This document shows, piece after piece, positions 1 through 8,160 of a stretch of 64,000 nt of DNA (its first letter is position 1; every line of letters starts with the position of its first letter). A model generated the notes under the pieces. That model was not told the origin of the DNA, searched no databases, and was given only the letters and a program-made list of their open reading frames with translations. The stretch covers positions 1 to 64,000 of the forward strand of contig QFNE01000004.1 in NCBI GenBank assembly GCA_003240735.1, written 5' to 3'. Position numbers and translations under genes: made by a program. This DNA comes from Paracoccus denitrificans (GTDB lineage: Bacteria; Pseudomonadota; Alphaproteobacteria; Rhodobacterales; Rhodobacteraceae).

Positions 1-2
1 AG

Positions 3-1070
3 GCCAAGGGAACATACCCCAAAGGCGTCCTGCCCGACGTTGTGACCGTGGACGGCGATACGACGACCATCGATCTTGGCCACGGCAATGTCGTGACTTA
101 TTTTCCCGGCGGGGCGCGGTATGTCGTCCCCGATTACGGCACCATTGACATTCGCCAGACCGATGACGGGCTGACGCTGACTGCGCCCCAGCCTTTGCCA
201 GACTGGATCAACGCGTCCGACACGCGGGTTGCCGTGACGACCGGGGCAGGGCGGTTCGCCTATACCCGCAGCAAGGTCGAGACGTTCTATTATGAGCCGG
301 GTTGGCCCTTGTTCTTCTTCACGCTCGACAGCCCGTTTCACTATATGTCGTGGCCCGAATTGGCAGCATCCGCCCTTTGGGGCGATCGGGTCGACCCCCA
401 GCGATCGAACATCGCGGGCATGCTCAGTGATTTCTGGAACAACACCATGTGGCGGCACAAGGATGTGTTCTGGGCCATGGGTGAAACCGTCCTGATGGCG
501 TTTATGGGCACGATGGGGGCGGCGATCATTTCCTTGCCGCTGGCCTTCATGGCCGCATCGAACATGAACCCCTTCCGCAGCCTGCGCTTTGCCCTGCGCC
601 GGGTTTTCGACTTTATCCGTGGGGTGGATGCGCTGATCTGGACGATCATTCTGGCGCGTGCCTTCGGGCCCGGGCCGATGACCGGGGCGCTGGCGATCCT
701 GCTGACCGACACTGGCAGCTTTGGCAAACTGTTTTCCGAAGCGGTCGAGAACATCGACGAAAAGCAGGTCGAGGGCGTGCGCTCCACCGGGGCGAACAGC
801 CTGCAACGTGCCAGGTTCGGCGTGATCCCGCAGATCACGCCGGTGCTGATCAGCCAAGTGCTGTATTTCCTGGAATCGAACACGCGCGGCGCCACAGTCA
901 TCGGCGCCATCGTCGGCGGTGGCATCGGTCTTCTGCTGACGCAGGCAATCCAGACCCAGAAGGATTGGGAGGACGTGGCCTATTACATGGTGCTGATCGT
1001 CCTGACCGTCATGGCGATGGACAGCCTGTCAGGTTGGCTGCGCCGCCGTCTGATCAAGGGGGCACCATGA
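3..1070 (+). CDS. phnE: phosphonate ABC transporter permease PhnE (5' end outside window)
   Basis: Inner-membrane permease subunit of a phosphonate importer working with PhnC (ATPase) and PhnD (binding protein), which would lie upstream. The frame is open from base 3 with no convincing start inside the window, so the gene is cut by the window edge; 355 codons are visible. The visible part has a long hydrophilic N-terminal region, then several hydrophobic segments (coded from about 475) and an EAA-type loop (VEGVRSTGANSLQRARFG, coded around 763-820) that contacts the ATPase. The long N-terminus resembles the second, larger PhnE of rhodobacterial phnCDEE operons (family knowledge). Its TGA overlaps the next ATG (ATGA), implying translational coupling. 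Confidence 0.93.
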   Translation, partial: AKGTYPKGVLPDVVTVDGDTTTIDLGHGNVVTYFPGGARYVVPDYGTIDIRQTDDGLTLTAPQPLPDWINASDTRVAVTTGAGRFAYTRSKVETFYYEPGWPLFFFTLDSPFHYMSWPELAASALWGDRVDPQRSNIAGMLSDFWNNTMWRHKDVFWAMGETVLMAFMGTMGAAIISLPLAFMAASNMNPFRSLRFALRRVFDFIRGVDALIWTIILARAFGPGPMTGALAILLTDTGSFGKLFSEAVENIDEKQVEGVRSTGANSLQRARFGVIPQITPVLISQVLYFLESNTRGATVIGAIVGGGIGLLLTQAIQTQKDWEDVAYYMVLIVLTVMAMDSLSGWLRRRLIKGAP

Positions 1071-1684
1071 CCAAATTATCGGCGGACGCGCCTTTGCTGC
1101 ATCCCGGGGCGGTGGTGGTCAATTCCACCTTCGGCGGCTGGTGCGAGGTTGGTGCGCAGGCGAATGTGCTGAATTCAGACTTCGGCGATTACGCCTATTG
1201 CGAGCGGTTGTGCGATATCGCCAATACCAGCGTCGGCAAGTTCGCCAACATCGCCGCAATGTGCCGGATCGGGCCGACCGACCATCCGATGCACACGGCC
1301 AGCCTGCACCATTTCCTCTATCGCTCCAGCCGGTATTGGGACGACGCGGACGACGACGCTGACTTCTTTACCGCGCGCGCGGCACGGCGGACGGTAATCG
1401 GGCCGGACACGTGGCTGGGCCATGGCGTCATCGTCAAACCCGACGTGACGATCGGTGCGGGTGCCATCATCGCGTCAGGCGCGGTCGTGACCCGCGACGT
1501 GCCGCCCTACATGATTGTCGCGGGTCTGCCTGCCGTGCCGCTGCGGCCCCGCTTTGCGTCGGATGTGGTAGATCGGCTGATGGCGCTGGCGTGGTGGGAC
1601 TGGGACCACGCCCGCCTGCGCGCCGCGCTTGCCGATTTCCGCGCCCTTCCCGCCGAGGCGTTTCTGGAGAAGTACAGCGGCTAA
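1067..1684 (+). CDS. phosphonate-operon hexapeptide-repeat acetyltransferase
   Basis: 205-aa acyltransferase of the left-handed beta-helix (hexapeptide) class, close to xenobiotic acetyltransferases and the phosphonate-associated family TIGR03308. Visible: imperfect hexapeptide turns along the protein, a histidine-rich segment (DHPMHTASLHHF) at the usual catalytic position, and the typical C-terminal turn region with SGAVVTRDVPPYMIVAGLPA. The start is the ATG overlapping the phnE stop by 4 bp; longer upstream starts would lie inside phnE. It probably N-acetylates an aminoalkylphosphonate before or after uptake, analogous to PhnO though unrelated in fold; the substrate is inferred from context only. 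It ends 6 bp before the convergent phnF. Confidence 0.9.
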   Translation: MTKLSADAPLLHPGAVVVNSTFGGWCEVGAQANVLNSDFGDYAYCERLCDIANTSVGKFANIAAMCRIGPTDHPMHTASLHHFLYRSSRYWDDADDDADFFTARAARRTVIGPDTWLGHGVIVKPDVTIGAGAIIASGAVVTRDVPPYMIVAGLPAVPLRPRFASDVVDRLMALAWWDWDHARLRAALADFRALPAEAFLEKYSG

Positions 1685-1690
1685 GCGTCC

Positions 1691-2416
1691 TTAGTCGCCC
1701 GGCTTGACGGTCAGCGTCACCCGGTCGCCCGCAAACCACGTGGTGCCGTATTCGACCGGCTGACCGGATGCGTCCATGTTCACCGACTGCGAGCGCAGGA
1801 CCGGCGCCCCGGGCGCAAGGTTCAGCGCCAGTGCCATGGTCGGCGGCGCGATCTTGGCGGTCAGGCGCGTGCTGGCGCGGGTGTAGTCGGTCAGCCCACA
1901 CTGCACCAACGCGCGCGTGACCGACTGTTCGTCCCGCAGCAGGTCCAGCAGATCGGGAAACCGCGTCGCGTCAAAGGTCGAACGAAAGACCGCAACCGGC
2001 TGGCCGTCGATCATCGACACCCCCTCCATCGTGTGGACGGGGGCGCCGGGGGCCAGGGCCAGGGCCTCGGCCTCTTTCGCGTCGGCGGCGCGGGTTTCCA
2101 GCAGGGTCAGGCGGCGCGACGCAGTGCGCCCCGTCGCCTCGACATTCTGGTGAAACCGCACCCGCCGCCCCAGCGGATAGTCGGTCGGAACGGACGTCAC
2201 GAACACCCCCGCGCCCCGTCGCGTCCGCAGCGTGCCCGCCGCCACCAGCGCCGCGATCGCGCGCCGCACGGTGTGGCGGTTGACGCCGAAACGGCCGGCG
2301 AGCTCCGCCTCGGATGGCAGGCGGTCGCCGGGGCCGTAATGCGCCGCTGCGATATCGGCCGACAGCGCGTCACGAATGGATTGCCAAATCGGAATGGGCT
2401 TGGCGGGGGCTGTCAT
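1691..2416 (-). CDS. phnF: GntR/HutC-type regulator PhnF
   Basis: 241-aa transcription factor. Residues about 10-75 form a GntR winged helix (PSEAELAGRFGVNRHTVRRAI) and residues about 95-235 a UTRA ligand-binding domain, the architecture of PhnF regulators of C-P lyase operons. It is divergent from phnG across 209 bp and convergent with the upstream acetyltransferase. Two copies of the 11-mer TGTCTAGTTGT sit in the intergenic region, one near each gene, and are the likely operators, so it probably represses both phnG and itself. The effector is unknown. Confidence 0.93.
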   Translation of the reverse strand: MTAPAKPIPIWQSIRDALSADIAAAHYGPGDRLPSEAELAGRFGVNRHTVRRAIAALVAAGTLRTRRGAGVFVTSVPTDYPLGRRVRFHQNVEATGRTASRRLTLLETRAADAKEAEALALAPGAPVHTMEGVSMIDGQPVAVFRSTFDATRFPDLLDLLRDEQSVTRALVQCGLTDYTRASTRLTAKIAPPTMALALNLAPGAPVLRSQSVNMDASGQPVEYGTTWFAGDRVTLTVKPGD

Positions 2417-2451
2417 GGATATCCGCGCCTTTGCGCTGAGTCTGGTCGGTA

Positions 2452-2462
2452 TGTCTAGTTGT
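2452..2462. promoter_or_regulatory. candidate PhnF half-operator near phnF
   Basis: TGTCTAGTTGT, identical to the 11-mer at 2576-2586. It lies 36 bp upstream of the phnF start. The second palindrome arm is degenerate here (GGAGGAC follows), so it may be a weaker autoregulatory site. Confidence 0.4.
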
Positions 2463-2575
2463 GGAGGACACGCCCCGTTTCCGCAACCGGCGAAGAATTA
2501 CGGGGGCGTCCGCCATCCTGTCATGGAAAATTCACACCTTTGCGCTTGAGCGGCGCGTGTGCGCAAGTTATGACC

Positions 2576-2593
2576 TGTCTAGTTGTATAGACC
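2576..2593. promoter_or_regulatory. candidate PhnF operator upstream of phnG
   Basis: TGTCTA-GTTGTA-TAGACC is an inverted repeat with five of six arm positions complementary. A further TTAGACA follows at 2595-2601. The size and symmetry suit a HutC-subfamily GntR dimer, and the site is 33 bp before the phnG start. Assignment to PhnF is inferred from position. Confidence 0.55.
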
Positions 2594-2625
2594 ATTAGAC
2601 AAATCCGCAACCTGTCGAGGTGCCC

Positions 2626-3066
2626 ATGCCCGATTCGTCCCCCACATCGCCACGTCAGGACTGGATGTCGGTCTTTGCTCGGACACCGGCTGCGCGTTTG
2701 GCGCAGCTGATGGGCGATCTGCCCGAACATGCGGTGCTGCGCGCGCCCGAAATCGGCACCATCATGCTGGAAGGGCGGATCGGCGGGACCGGCGGACGCT
2801 TCAATCTGGGCGAAATGACGGTGACGCGCTGTTCGGTGCGGGTGGGTGATGTGGTGGGCCACGCCTGCGTGCAGGGCCGTGACAAAGATCTCGCACGCCG
2901 CGCGGCGCTGCTGGACGCGCTGATGCAGGGGGGCGACGCGCCCCGCATCGACGAAACGATCCTGACCCCCCTGCGAGCCGAGGCCGGGGCGCGCGCGACC
3001 GCACGCCGTGAAAAGGCCGCCGCCACCCGGGTCGAGTTCTTCACCATGATGCGCGGAGACGTCTGA
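2626..3066 (+). CDS. phnG: C-P lyase core complex subunit PhnG
   Basis: 146-aa subunit of the PhnGHIJ core complex, which with PhnI transfers the phosphonate to the ribosyl C1 of ATP, displacing adenine. Recognised by the family segments LAPEIGT-like (RAPEIGTIMLEGRIGGTGG) and FNLGEMTVTRCSVRV. I chose ATG 2626, preceded by GAGG at 2617-2620; a GTG at 2620 is also possible. First gene of phnGHI-HAD-JKLN; its TGA overlaps the phnH ATG by one base. Transcription probably starts in the PhnF-controlled intergenic region. Confidence 0.95.
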   Translation: MPDSSPTSPRQDWMSVFARTPAARLAQLMGDLPEHAVLRAPEIGTIMLEGRIGGTGGRFNLGEMTVTRCSVRVGDVVGHACVQGRDKDLARRAALLDALMQGGDAPRIDETILTPLRAEAGARATARREKAAATRVEFFTMMRGDV

Positions 3067-3629
3067 TGAATACCCCACTGTCCGGCGGCTTTGCCGACCC
3101 CGCCCGCGAAAGCGCCGTGGCCTTTCGCGCCGTGTTGGAGGCAATGGCCCGCCCCGGCACCATCCACACGTTGGCGGGGCAGGACGCGCCGGGCCTTTCC
3201 GTCGCCGCCGCCACGCTGCTGCTGGTGCTCACCGACCAAACCACGCCCGTACATCTGGCCGGTGCGCTGGACCGCCACGACCTGCGCGACTGGATCGCCT
3301 TTCACACCGGCGCGCCGATCGTGGACGCGGAACGGGCGGATTTCGCGCTGGGGGCGTGGAACGACCTGCAACCCGTGTCGCGCTTCCGCGTGGGAGAGCC
3401 GTCCTATCCCGACCGCTCGGCCACGCTGATCGTGACGATGGCGCGGCTGGACCATGACGGTCCGACGCTGACCGGCCCCGGCATCCGCGACACCGCGCGC
3501 CTATCGATCCCCGATCTGGACGCGTTTCAGGCCAACCGCGCACTGTTTCCGCTCGGCTTCGACACGATCCTGACCCACGCCGACCGCATTGCCGCGCTGC
3601 CCCGCACCACTGTTCTGGAGGACAACTGA
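3066..3629 (+). CDS. phnH: C-P lyase core complex subunit PhnH
   Basis: 187-aa PhnH, the PLP-transferase-fold subunit of the core complex thought to be structural. Family hallmarks are GFADPARESAVAFRAVLEAM and ARPGTI near the N-terminus and a central hydrophobic stretch followed by LTDQTTPVHL. Start ATG overlaps the phnG stop (TGATG) and its own stop overlaps phnI in the same way, so the subunits are probably made in fixed proportion by coupling. Confidence 0.95.
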   Translation: MNTPLSGGFADPARESAVAFRAVLEAMARPGTIHTLAGQDAPGLSVAAATLLLVLTDQTTPVHLAGALDRHDLRDWIAFHTGAPIVDAERADFALGAWNDLQPVSRFRVGEPSYPDRSATLIVTMARLDHDGPTLTGPGIRDTARLSIPDLDAFQANRALFPLGFDTILTHADRIAALPRTTVLEDN

Positions 3630-4732
3630 TGTATGTCGCCGTCAAAGGGGGCGAACGCGCCATCGATGCCGCCCACGCCTGGCTGGCCGAGGAACGCCGC
3701 GGCGACCCCGCCATTCCCGAACTGGACGTGGCGCAGATCCGCGAACAGATGTCGCTGGCGGTGGATCGGGTGATGGCCGAAGGGTCGCTTTACGACCCCG
3801 ATCTGGCCGCGCTGGCGATCAAGCAGGCGCGCGGCGACCTGATCGAGGCGGTGTTCCTGATCCGCGCCTATCGCACGACGCTGCCCCGGTTCGGCGCGTC
3901 CGACCCGCTGGATACCGGCGCGATGGAGGTGGACCGGCGGGTGTCGGCGACGTTCAAGGACCTGCCCGGCGGGCAGGTGCTGGGCCCGACTTTCGATTAC
4001 ACCCACCGCCTGCTGGATTTCGCTCTGATGGCCGAGGGCGAGGTGCCCCCCGCGCCGACTGCCCCCGCCACGGCAGAGGCCACGCCCCATGTGACCGGCC
4101 TTCTGGACCGGGACGGCCTGATCCAGTCCGAACCGGCCTGCGACGACACGCCGACGGACCTGACGCGGACGCCGCTGGAACTGCCGGCGAACCGCGCGCT
4201 GCGGCTTCAGGCGCTGGCGCGGGCGGACGAAGGTTTCACCCTGTCGCTCGCCTATTCGACGCAGCGGGGCTACGGGCGCACCCACGCCTTTGTGGGCGAA
4301 TTGCGCATCGGTCGCGTGCCGGTCAGCGTCGTCCTGCCCGAACTGGGCTTTGCCGTCGAGTTGGGCGAGGTGACGCTGACCGAATGCGAAAGCATCAACC
4401 AGTTCGCCGGGTCCAAGACCGAACCGCCGCAATTCACCCGCGGCTATGGCCTTGTGATGGGGCAGTCCGAACGCAAGGCGCTGTCGGTCAGTCTGGTCGA
4501 CCGCGCGATGCGCTGGGAAGAACTGGGCGAGGATTTTGTAGGCGCCCCGGCGCAGGATCAGGAATTCGTGCTGTCCCACTGCGACAACGTGCAGGCGACC
4601 GGGTTTCTGGAACACATCAAGCTGCCCCACTACGTCGATTTCCAGTCCGAGCTGGAACTCGTCCGCCGCCTGCGGGCCGAGGCGATGGTGGCCACAGCCC
4701 CAACCGCCGCCCCAAAGGAGGCCGCCGAATGA
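3629..4732 (+). CDS. phnI: C-P lyase core complex subunit PhnI
   Basis: 367-aa PhnI, the nucleosidase-like subunit that with PhnG, PhnH and PhnL forms 5-triphosphoribosyl-1-phosphonate from ATP and phosphonate. Recognised by MYVAVKGGERAI at the N-terminus, the IRQ/QMSLAVDRVMAEGSLYDPDLAALAIKQ-type region and the conserved LAYSTQRGYGRTHAFVGE and TLTECESINQF segments. Length is close to the E. coli protein (354 aa). Stop overlaps the next gene by ATGA. That next gene is a HAD phosphatase rather than the usual phnJ. Confidence 0.96.
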   Translation: MYVAVKGGERAIDAAHAWLAEERRGDPAIPELDVAQIREQMSLAVDRVMAEGSLYDPDLAALAIKQARGDLIEAVFLIRAYRTTLPRFGASDPLDTGAMEVDRRVSATFKDLPGGQVLGPTFDYTHRLLDFALMAEGEVPPAPTAPATAEATPHVTGLLDRDGLIQSEPACDDTPTDLTRTPLELPANRALRLQALARADEGFTLSLAYSTQRGYGRTHAFVGELRIGRVPVSVVLPELGFAVELGEVTLTECESINQFAGSKTEPPQFTRGYGLVMGQSERKALSVSLVDRAMRWEELGEDFVGAPAQDQEFVLSHCDNVQATGFLEHIKLPHYVDFQSELELVRRLRAEAMVATAPTAAPKEAAE

Positions 4733-5316
4733 ACATCGTCTTTGATATCGGGAACGTGCTGATCCGCTGGGACCCCCTGGCGGCGTTTGACGGCATGGAC
4801 CGGGCCGAGGTCGAGGCGGCATTCGACCGGATCGGCTTTACCGATCTGAACCTGCGCGCGGATGGGGGCGAACGCTTCGCCGATCTGGCGGCAGAGATTG
4901 CCGATGGCGCGGACCGCGCGCTGTTTCTGTCCTATCTGCCGAACTACGCCGCGACCATCACCCAGCCGATCGAGGGGACATGGGCGCTGATGGACCGGCT
5001 GCGGCAGGTGGGGCATGAAATCCACGCGATCACCAACTGGTCGGCAGAGACATGGCCCGTGGGCGTCGCCGCCCATCCCCGGCTGGCCACGGCCTTCGGC
5101 GTCACCGTCGTGTCAGGGCAGGAAGGCGTCGTGAAACCCAACCCCGCGATCTTTGCCGCGCTGTGTGACCGGGCGGGCGTCGCGCCGGATCGCTGCGTCT
5201 TCATCGACGACAGCGCCCGGAACGTCGCGGGCGCGCGCGCCTTCGGCATGGACGCCATCCATTTCACCACACCCGAGGCGCTGGACGCCGCGCTGACCGA
5301 ACGGGGGCTGTTATGA
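4729..5316 (+). CDS. HAD-superfamily (IA) phosphatase embedded in the C-P lyase operon
   Basis: 195-aa soluble HAD hydrolase. Motif I is FDIGNVLIRWD with nucleophile Asp6; as in YihX-like enzymes the second motif I Asp is replaced by Gly. Motif II is ITNWS, motif III Lys is about K136 (VVKPNP), motif IV is the Asp pair D160-D161 (FIDDSARN). A helical cap lies between motifs I and II. It overlaps phnI by ATGA and phnJ by ATGA, so it is translated as an integral part of the operon. The substrate is not known; a sugar phosphate from the pathway (for example a phosphorylated ribose) is a reasonable guess. It separates phnI from phnJ, which are normally adjacent. Confidence 0.9.
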   Translation: MNIVFDIGNVLIRWDPLAAFDGMDRAEVEAAFDRIGFTDLNLRADGGERFADLAAEIADGADRALFLSYLPNYAATITQPIEGTWALMDRLRQVGHEIHAITNWSAETWPVGVAAHPRLATAFGVTVVSGQEGVVKPNPAIFAALCDRAGVAPDRCVFIDDSARNVAGARAFGMDAIHFTTPEALDAALTERGLL

Positions 5317-6173
5317 GCGATTACAACTTCGCCTATCTGGACGAACAGACCAAGCGCATGATCCGGCGCGCGCTGCTGAAGGCGCTGGCGATCCCCGGGT
5401 ATCAGGTGCCGTTCGCCAGCCGGGAAATGCCGATGCCCTATGGCTGGGGCACCGGGGGCGTGCAGGTGACGGCTGCGTGTCTGGCCCCGAATGACCGGCT
5501 GAAGGTCATCGACCAGGGCGCCGACGACACCACGAACGCCGTGTCCATCCGCCGCTTTTTCCAGCGAACGGCGGAGGTTGAGGTGACGGATAAGACCGAA
5601 GACGCCACCATCATCCAGACCCGCCACCGCATTCCCGAAACCCCGCTGACCGAGGGGCAGATCCTCGTCTATCAGGTGCCGATCCCGGAACCTCTGCGCT
5701 TTCTGGAACCCCGAGAGACCGAGACGCGCAAGATGCACGAGCTGGAAGAATACGGCCTGATGCACGTCAAGCTGTATGAGGACGTGGCCCGCCACGGCGA
5801 GATCGCCACCGCCTACGCCTATCCGGTCCGGGTCGAGGGGCGCTATGTCATGGACCCCTCTCCGATCCCGAAATTCGACAATCCGAAACTGGCCGGGAAC
5901 GCCGCGATCCAGCTGTTCGGGGCCGGACGCGAAAGCCGCATCTATGCGCTGCCGCCGTGGTCCGACGTGGTCAGTCTGGACTTCGAGGATCACCCGTTCA
6001 CGCCGTCCAAGGCCGATCACGATTGCGACCTGTGCGGCGCGTCTGACAGCTATCTGGATGAGGTGATCACCGACGACCAGGGCAGCCGGATGTTCGTCTG
6101 CTCGGACACGGATTTCTGCAACGCCCGGCAGGCGGCGGGGCTTCGGGGGCGCTTGTCGCCAAAGGTGGCGTGA
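5313..6173 (+). CDS. phnJ: C-P lyase catalytic subunit PhnJ
   Basis: 286-aa radical-SAM enzyme that cleaves the C-P bond of 5-phosphoribosyl-1-phosphonate to give the alkane and a cyclic ribose phosphate. The iron-sulphur cysteines show the PhnJ spacing C-X2-C-X21-C-X5-C at residues 238, 241, 263 and 269, matching E. coli Cys241/244/266/272. Family segments YNFAYLDEQTKRMIRRALL and YGLMHVKLYED are intact. Start overlaps the HAD stop by ATGA; stop shares one base with the phnK ATG. Confidence 0.97.
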   Translation: MSDYNFAYLDEQTKRMIRRALLKALAIPGYQVPFASREMPMPYGWGTGGVQVTAACLAPNDRLKVIDQGADDTTNAVSIRRFFQRTAEVEVTDKTEDATIIQTRHRIPETPLTEGQILVYQVPIPEPLRFLEPRETETRKMHELEEYGLMHVKLYEDVARHGEIATAYAYPVRVEGRYVMDPSPIPKFDNPKLAGNAAIQLFGAGRESRIYALPPWSDVVSLDFEDHPFTPSKADHDCDLCGASDSYLDEVITDDQGSRMFVCSDTDFCNARQAAGLRGRLSPKVA

Positions 6174-6946
6174 TGGACGGATCGAACATCAACCTGCCGC
6201 TGCTGGCAGTGGACGGGCTGACCAAGCGATACGGGCCGCGCATCGGCTGCGCCGATGTCAGCTTTGATCTGTGGCCGGGCGAGGTTCTGGGCATCGTCGG
6301 CGAAAGCGGGTCGGGGAAATCGACGCTGCTGTCCTGTCTGGCCGGGATGCAGACCCCCGATGCGGGCCGCATCCTGTGGGACGGCCGCGACGTGCTGACG
6401 TTTTCCGAGGCGGAGCGGCGTCGCCTGCTGCGCGGCGACTGGGCCTATGTCCACCAGAACCCGCGCGACGGGTTGCGCATGGGCGTCAGCGCCGGGGGCA
6501 ATGTGGGCGAACGGCTGATGGCCGTGGGTCAGCGCCACTACGGCGCAATCCGCGACACCGCGACCGACTGGCTGGGCCGGGTCGAAATCGCCGCCGAACG
6601 CATCGACGACCGCCCATCCGCCTTTTCCGGGGGAATGCAGCAACGCCTGCAGATCGCCCGCAATCTGGTGACCGGGCCACGGCTTGTCTTCATGGACGAA
6701 CCGACCGGCGGGCTGGATGTCAGCGTTCAGGCGCGGCTTCTGGACCTGCTGCGCGGTTTGGTCCGCGATCTGGGGCTGTCGGTCGTCATCGTGACCCACG
6801 ATCTGGCCGTGGTGCGTCTTCTGGCCGACCGGCTGATGGTGATGAAGGGCGGGCATGTCGTGGAAACCGGACTGACCGATCAGGTGCTGGACGATCCCCA
6901 GCACGCCTATACCCAGCTTCTCGTGTCCTCTGTCCTGCAGGTGTAG
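6173..6946 (+). CDS. phnK: C-P lyase ABC-type ATPase PhnK
   Basis: 257-aa ABC ATPase that docks on the PhnGHIJ core; not part of an importer. Walker A GESGSGKST at about 43-51, signature FSGGMQQRLQIAR from about 151, Walker B FMDEP with D175/E176, and an H-loop THD. I chose ATG 6173, sharing one base with the phnJ TGA; a GTG one codon upstream is an alternative. Followed by phnL after 3 bp. Confidence 0.95.
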   Translation: MDGSNINLPLLAVDGLTKRYGPRIGCADVSFDLWPGEVLGIVGESGSGKSTLLSCLAGMQTPDAGRILWDGRDVLTFSEAERRRLLRGDWAYVHQNPRDGLRMGVSAGGNVGERLMAVGQRHYGAIRDTATDWLGRVEIAAERIDDRPSAFSGGMQQRLQIARNLVTGPRLVFMDEPTGGLDVSVQARLLDLLRGLVRDLGLSVVIVTHDLAVVRLLADRLMVMKGGHVVETGLTDQVLDDPQHAYTQLLVSSVLQV

Positions 6947-6949
6947 CCA

Positions 6950-7633
6950 ATGATCGAGATTGAAAATCTGTCCAAGACCTTCACCCTGCACAATCAGGGC
7001 GGCACCGTCCTGCGGGTCATGGACGGCGCCCAGCTGACGGTCAGGCCGGGCGAATGCGTGGGGTTGGTCGGCCAGTCCGGGTCGGGGAAATCGACGCTGA
7101 TGCGGATGATCCACGGCAATTATCTGGCGGCGTCCGGGTCGATCCGGGTGATGGGCGTCGATGTCGCGACCGCACCCCCGCGCGATATCGTGGCGCTGCG
7201 CCGCGACCGTCTGGGCTATGTCAGCCAGTTTCTGCGCGTGGTGCCGCGTGTGCCCACCCTCGACATCGTGGCCGAGCCGCTGCTGCGTCTGGGCGTGGCG
7301 CAGAACGCGGCCCGCGACCGCGCAGCCGATCTGCTGGTGCGGCTGAACATCCCCGAACGGCTGTGGGGCCTGTCGCCGACGACGTTTTCGGGCGGTGAAC
7401 AGCAGCGCGTGAATATCGCGCGCGGCTTTGCCCACCCTTATCCGGTGATGTTGCTGGACGAACCGACCGCCAGCCTTGACGCCGTGAACCGAGAGGTCGT
7501 CCTGACCCTGATCGAGGATGCCAAGACGCGCGGTGCCGCAATCCTGGGGATTTTCCATGATGAGGCCGCGCGCGACCGGGTCTGTGACCGCGCGGTGGAC
7601 GTGACCTGCTTTACCCCCGGGCTTGCCGCATGA
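6950..7633 (+). CDS. phnL: C-P lyase ABC-type ATPase PhnL
   Basis: 227-aa second ABC ATPase of the pathway, needed with PhnGHI for adenine displacement. Walker A GQSGSGKST at 41-49, signature FSGGEQQRVNIARGF and Walker B LLDEPTASLD are all present. It is shorter than PhnK and starts with the PhnL-type MIEIENLSKTFTLH. Stop overlaps the phnN start (ATGA). Confidence 0.95.
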   Translation: MIEIENLSKTFTLHNQGGTVLRVMDGAQLTVRPGECVGLVGQSGSGKSTLMRMIHGNYLAASGSIRVMGVDVATAPPRDIVALRRDRLGYVSQFLRVVPRVPTLDIVAEPLLRLGVAQNAARDRAADLLVRLNIPERLWGLSPTTFSGGEQQRVNIARGFAHPYPVMLLDEPTASLDAVNREVVLTLIEDAKTRGAAILGIFHDEAARDRVCDRAVDVTCFTPGLAA

Positions 7634-8160
7634 CGCGGCTGGTCGCGGTGGTGGGGCCGTCTGGGGCGGGCAAGGACACGCTGATGGATATGGCCTGCGC
7701 CGCGCGTCCCGACCTGCGCATCGCGCGCCGCGCGATCACGCGGGACGCCGACGCGGGCGGCGAGGCGTTCGAGGCCGTCACCCCGGCCGAGTTCGACCGC
7801 CGCGTCACCGCCGGCGATTTCGCGCTGCACTGGCGCGCGCATGGGCTAGGCTATGGCATCCCGGCAGTGGCGCTGACCGGGCCCGGCACGGTGCTGATGA
7901 ATTTGTCGCGCGGCGTGCTGGCGGATGCGGCGGCGCGGTTTCCCGACCTGACCGTGCTGCTGGTCACGGCCCCGGCCTCGGTTCTGGCCGCACGTCTGGC
8001 CGGTCGCGGGCGCGAGGGTCCGGACGATCAGGCCCGCCGTCTGGACCGCGCGGATGCCGCGCTGCCCCCCGGCATCGACTGCCGCACCGTCCTGAACGAC
8101 ACCACGCCCGCCGAGGGTTTGGCCAGGTTTCTGGATAACCTTCAGCCGGTCAGGGCATAG
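7630..8160 (+). CDS. phnN: ribose 1,5-bisphosphate phosphokinase PhnN
   Basis: 176-aa kinase of the guanylate-kinase fold that phosphorylates ribose 1,5-bisphosphate to PRPP, returning the ribose skeleton to nucleotide synthesis. P-loop GPSGAGKDT at residues 9-17, then the RAITRDADAGGEAFEAVT substrate region. Start is the ATG overlapping the phnL stop. Its last 19 bases overlap the end of the convergent DUF1045 gene, so the operon runs into antisense coding sequence here. Confidence 0.94.
   Translation: MTRLVAVVGPSGAGKDTLMDMACAARPDLRIARRAITRDADAGGEAFEAVTPAEFDRRVTAGDFALHWRAHGLGYGIPAVALTGPGTVLMNLSRGVLADAAARFPDLTVLLVTAPASVLAARLAGRGREGPDDQARRLDRADAALPPGIDCRTVLNDTTPAEGLARFLDNLQPVRA

Noticed and set aside
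3527..4822. Long antisense open frame under phnH/phnI
   Set aside because: Opposite an unmistakable PhnI gene, rich in His/Arg/Gly as expected from GC-rich shadow frames, with no family resemblance.
6050..7558. 502-codon antisense frame under phnK/phnL
   Set aside because: Both strands cannot be this conserved; the sense frames carry complete ABC motifs and the antisense product is low-complexity.
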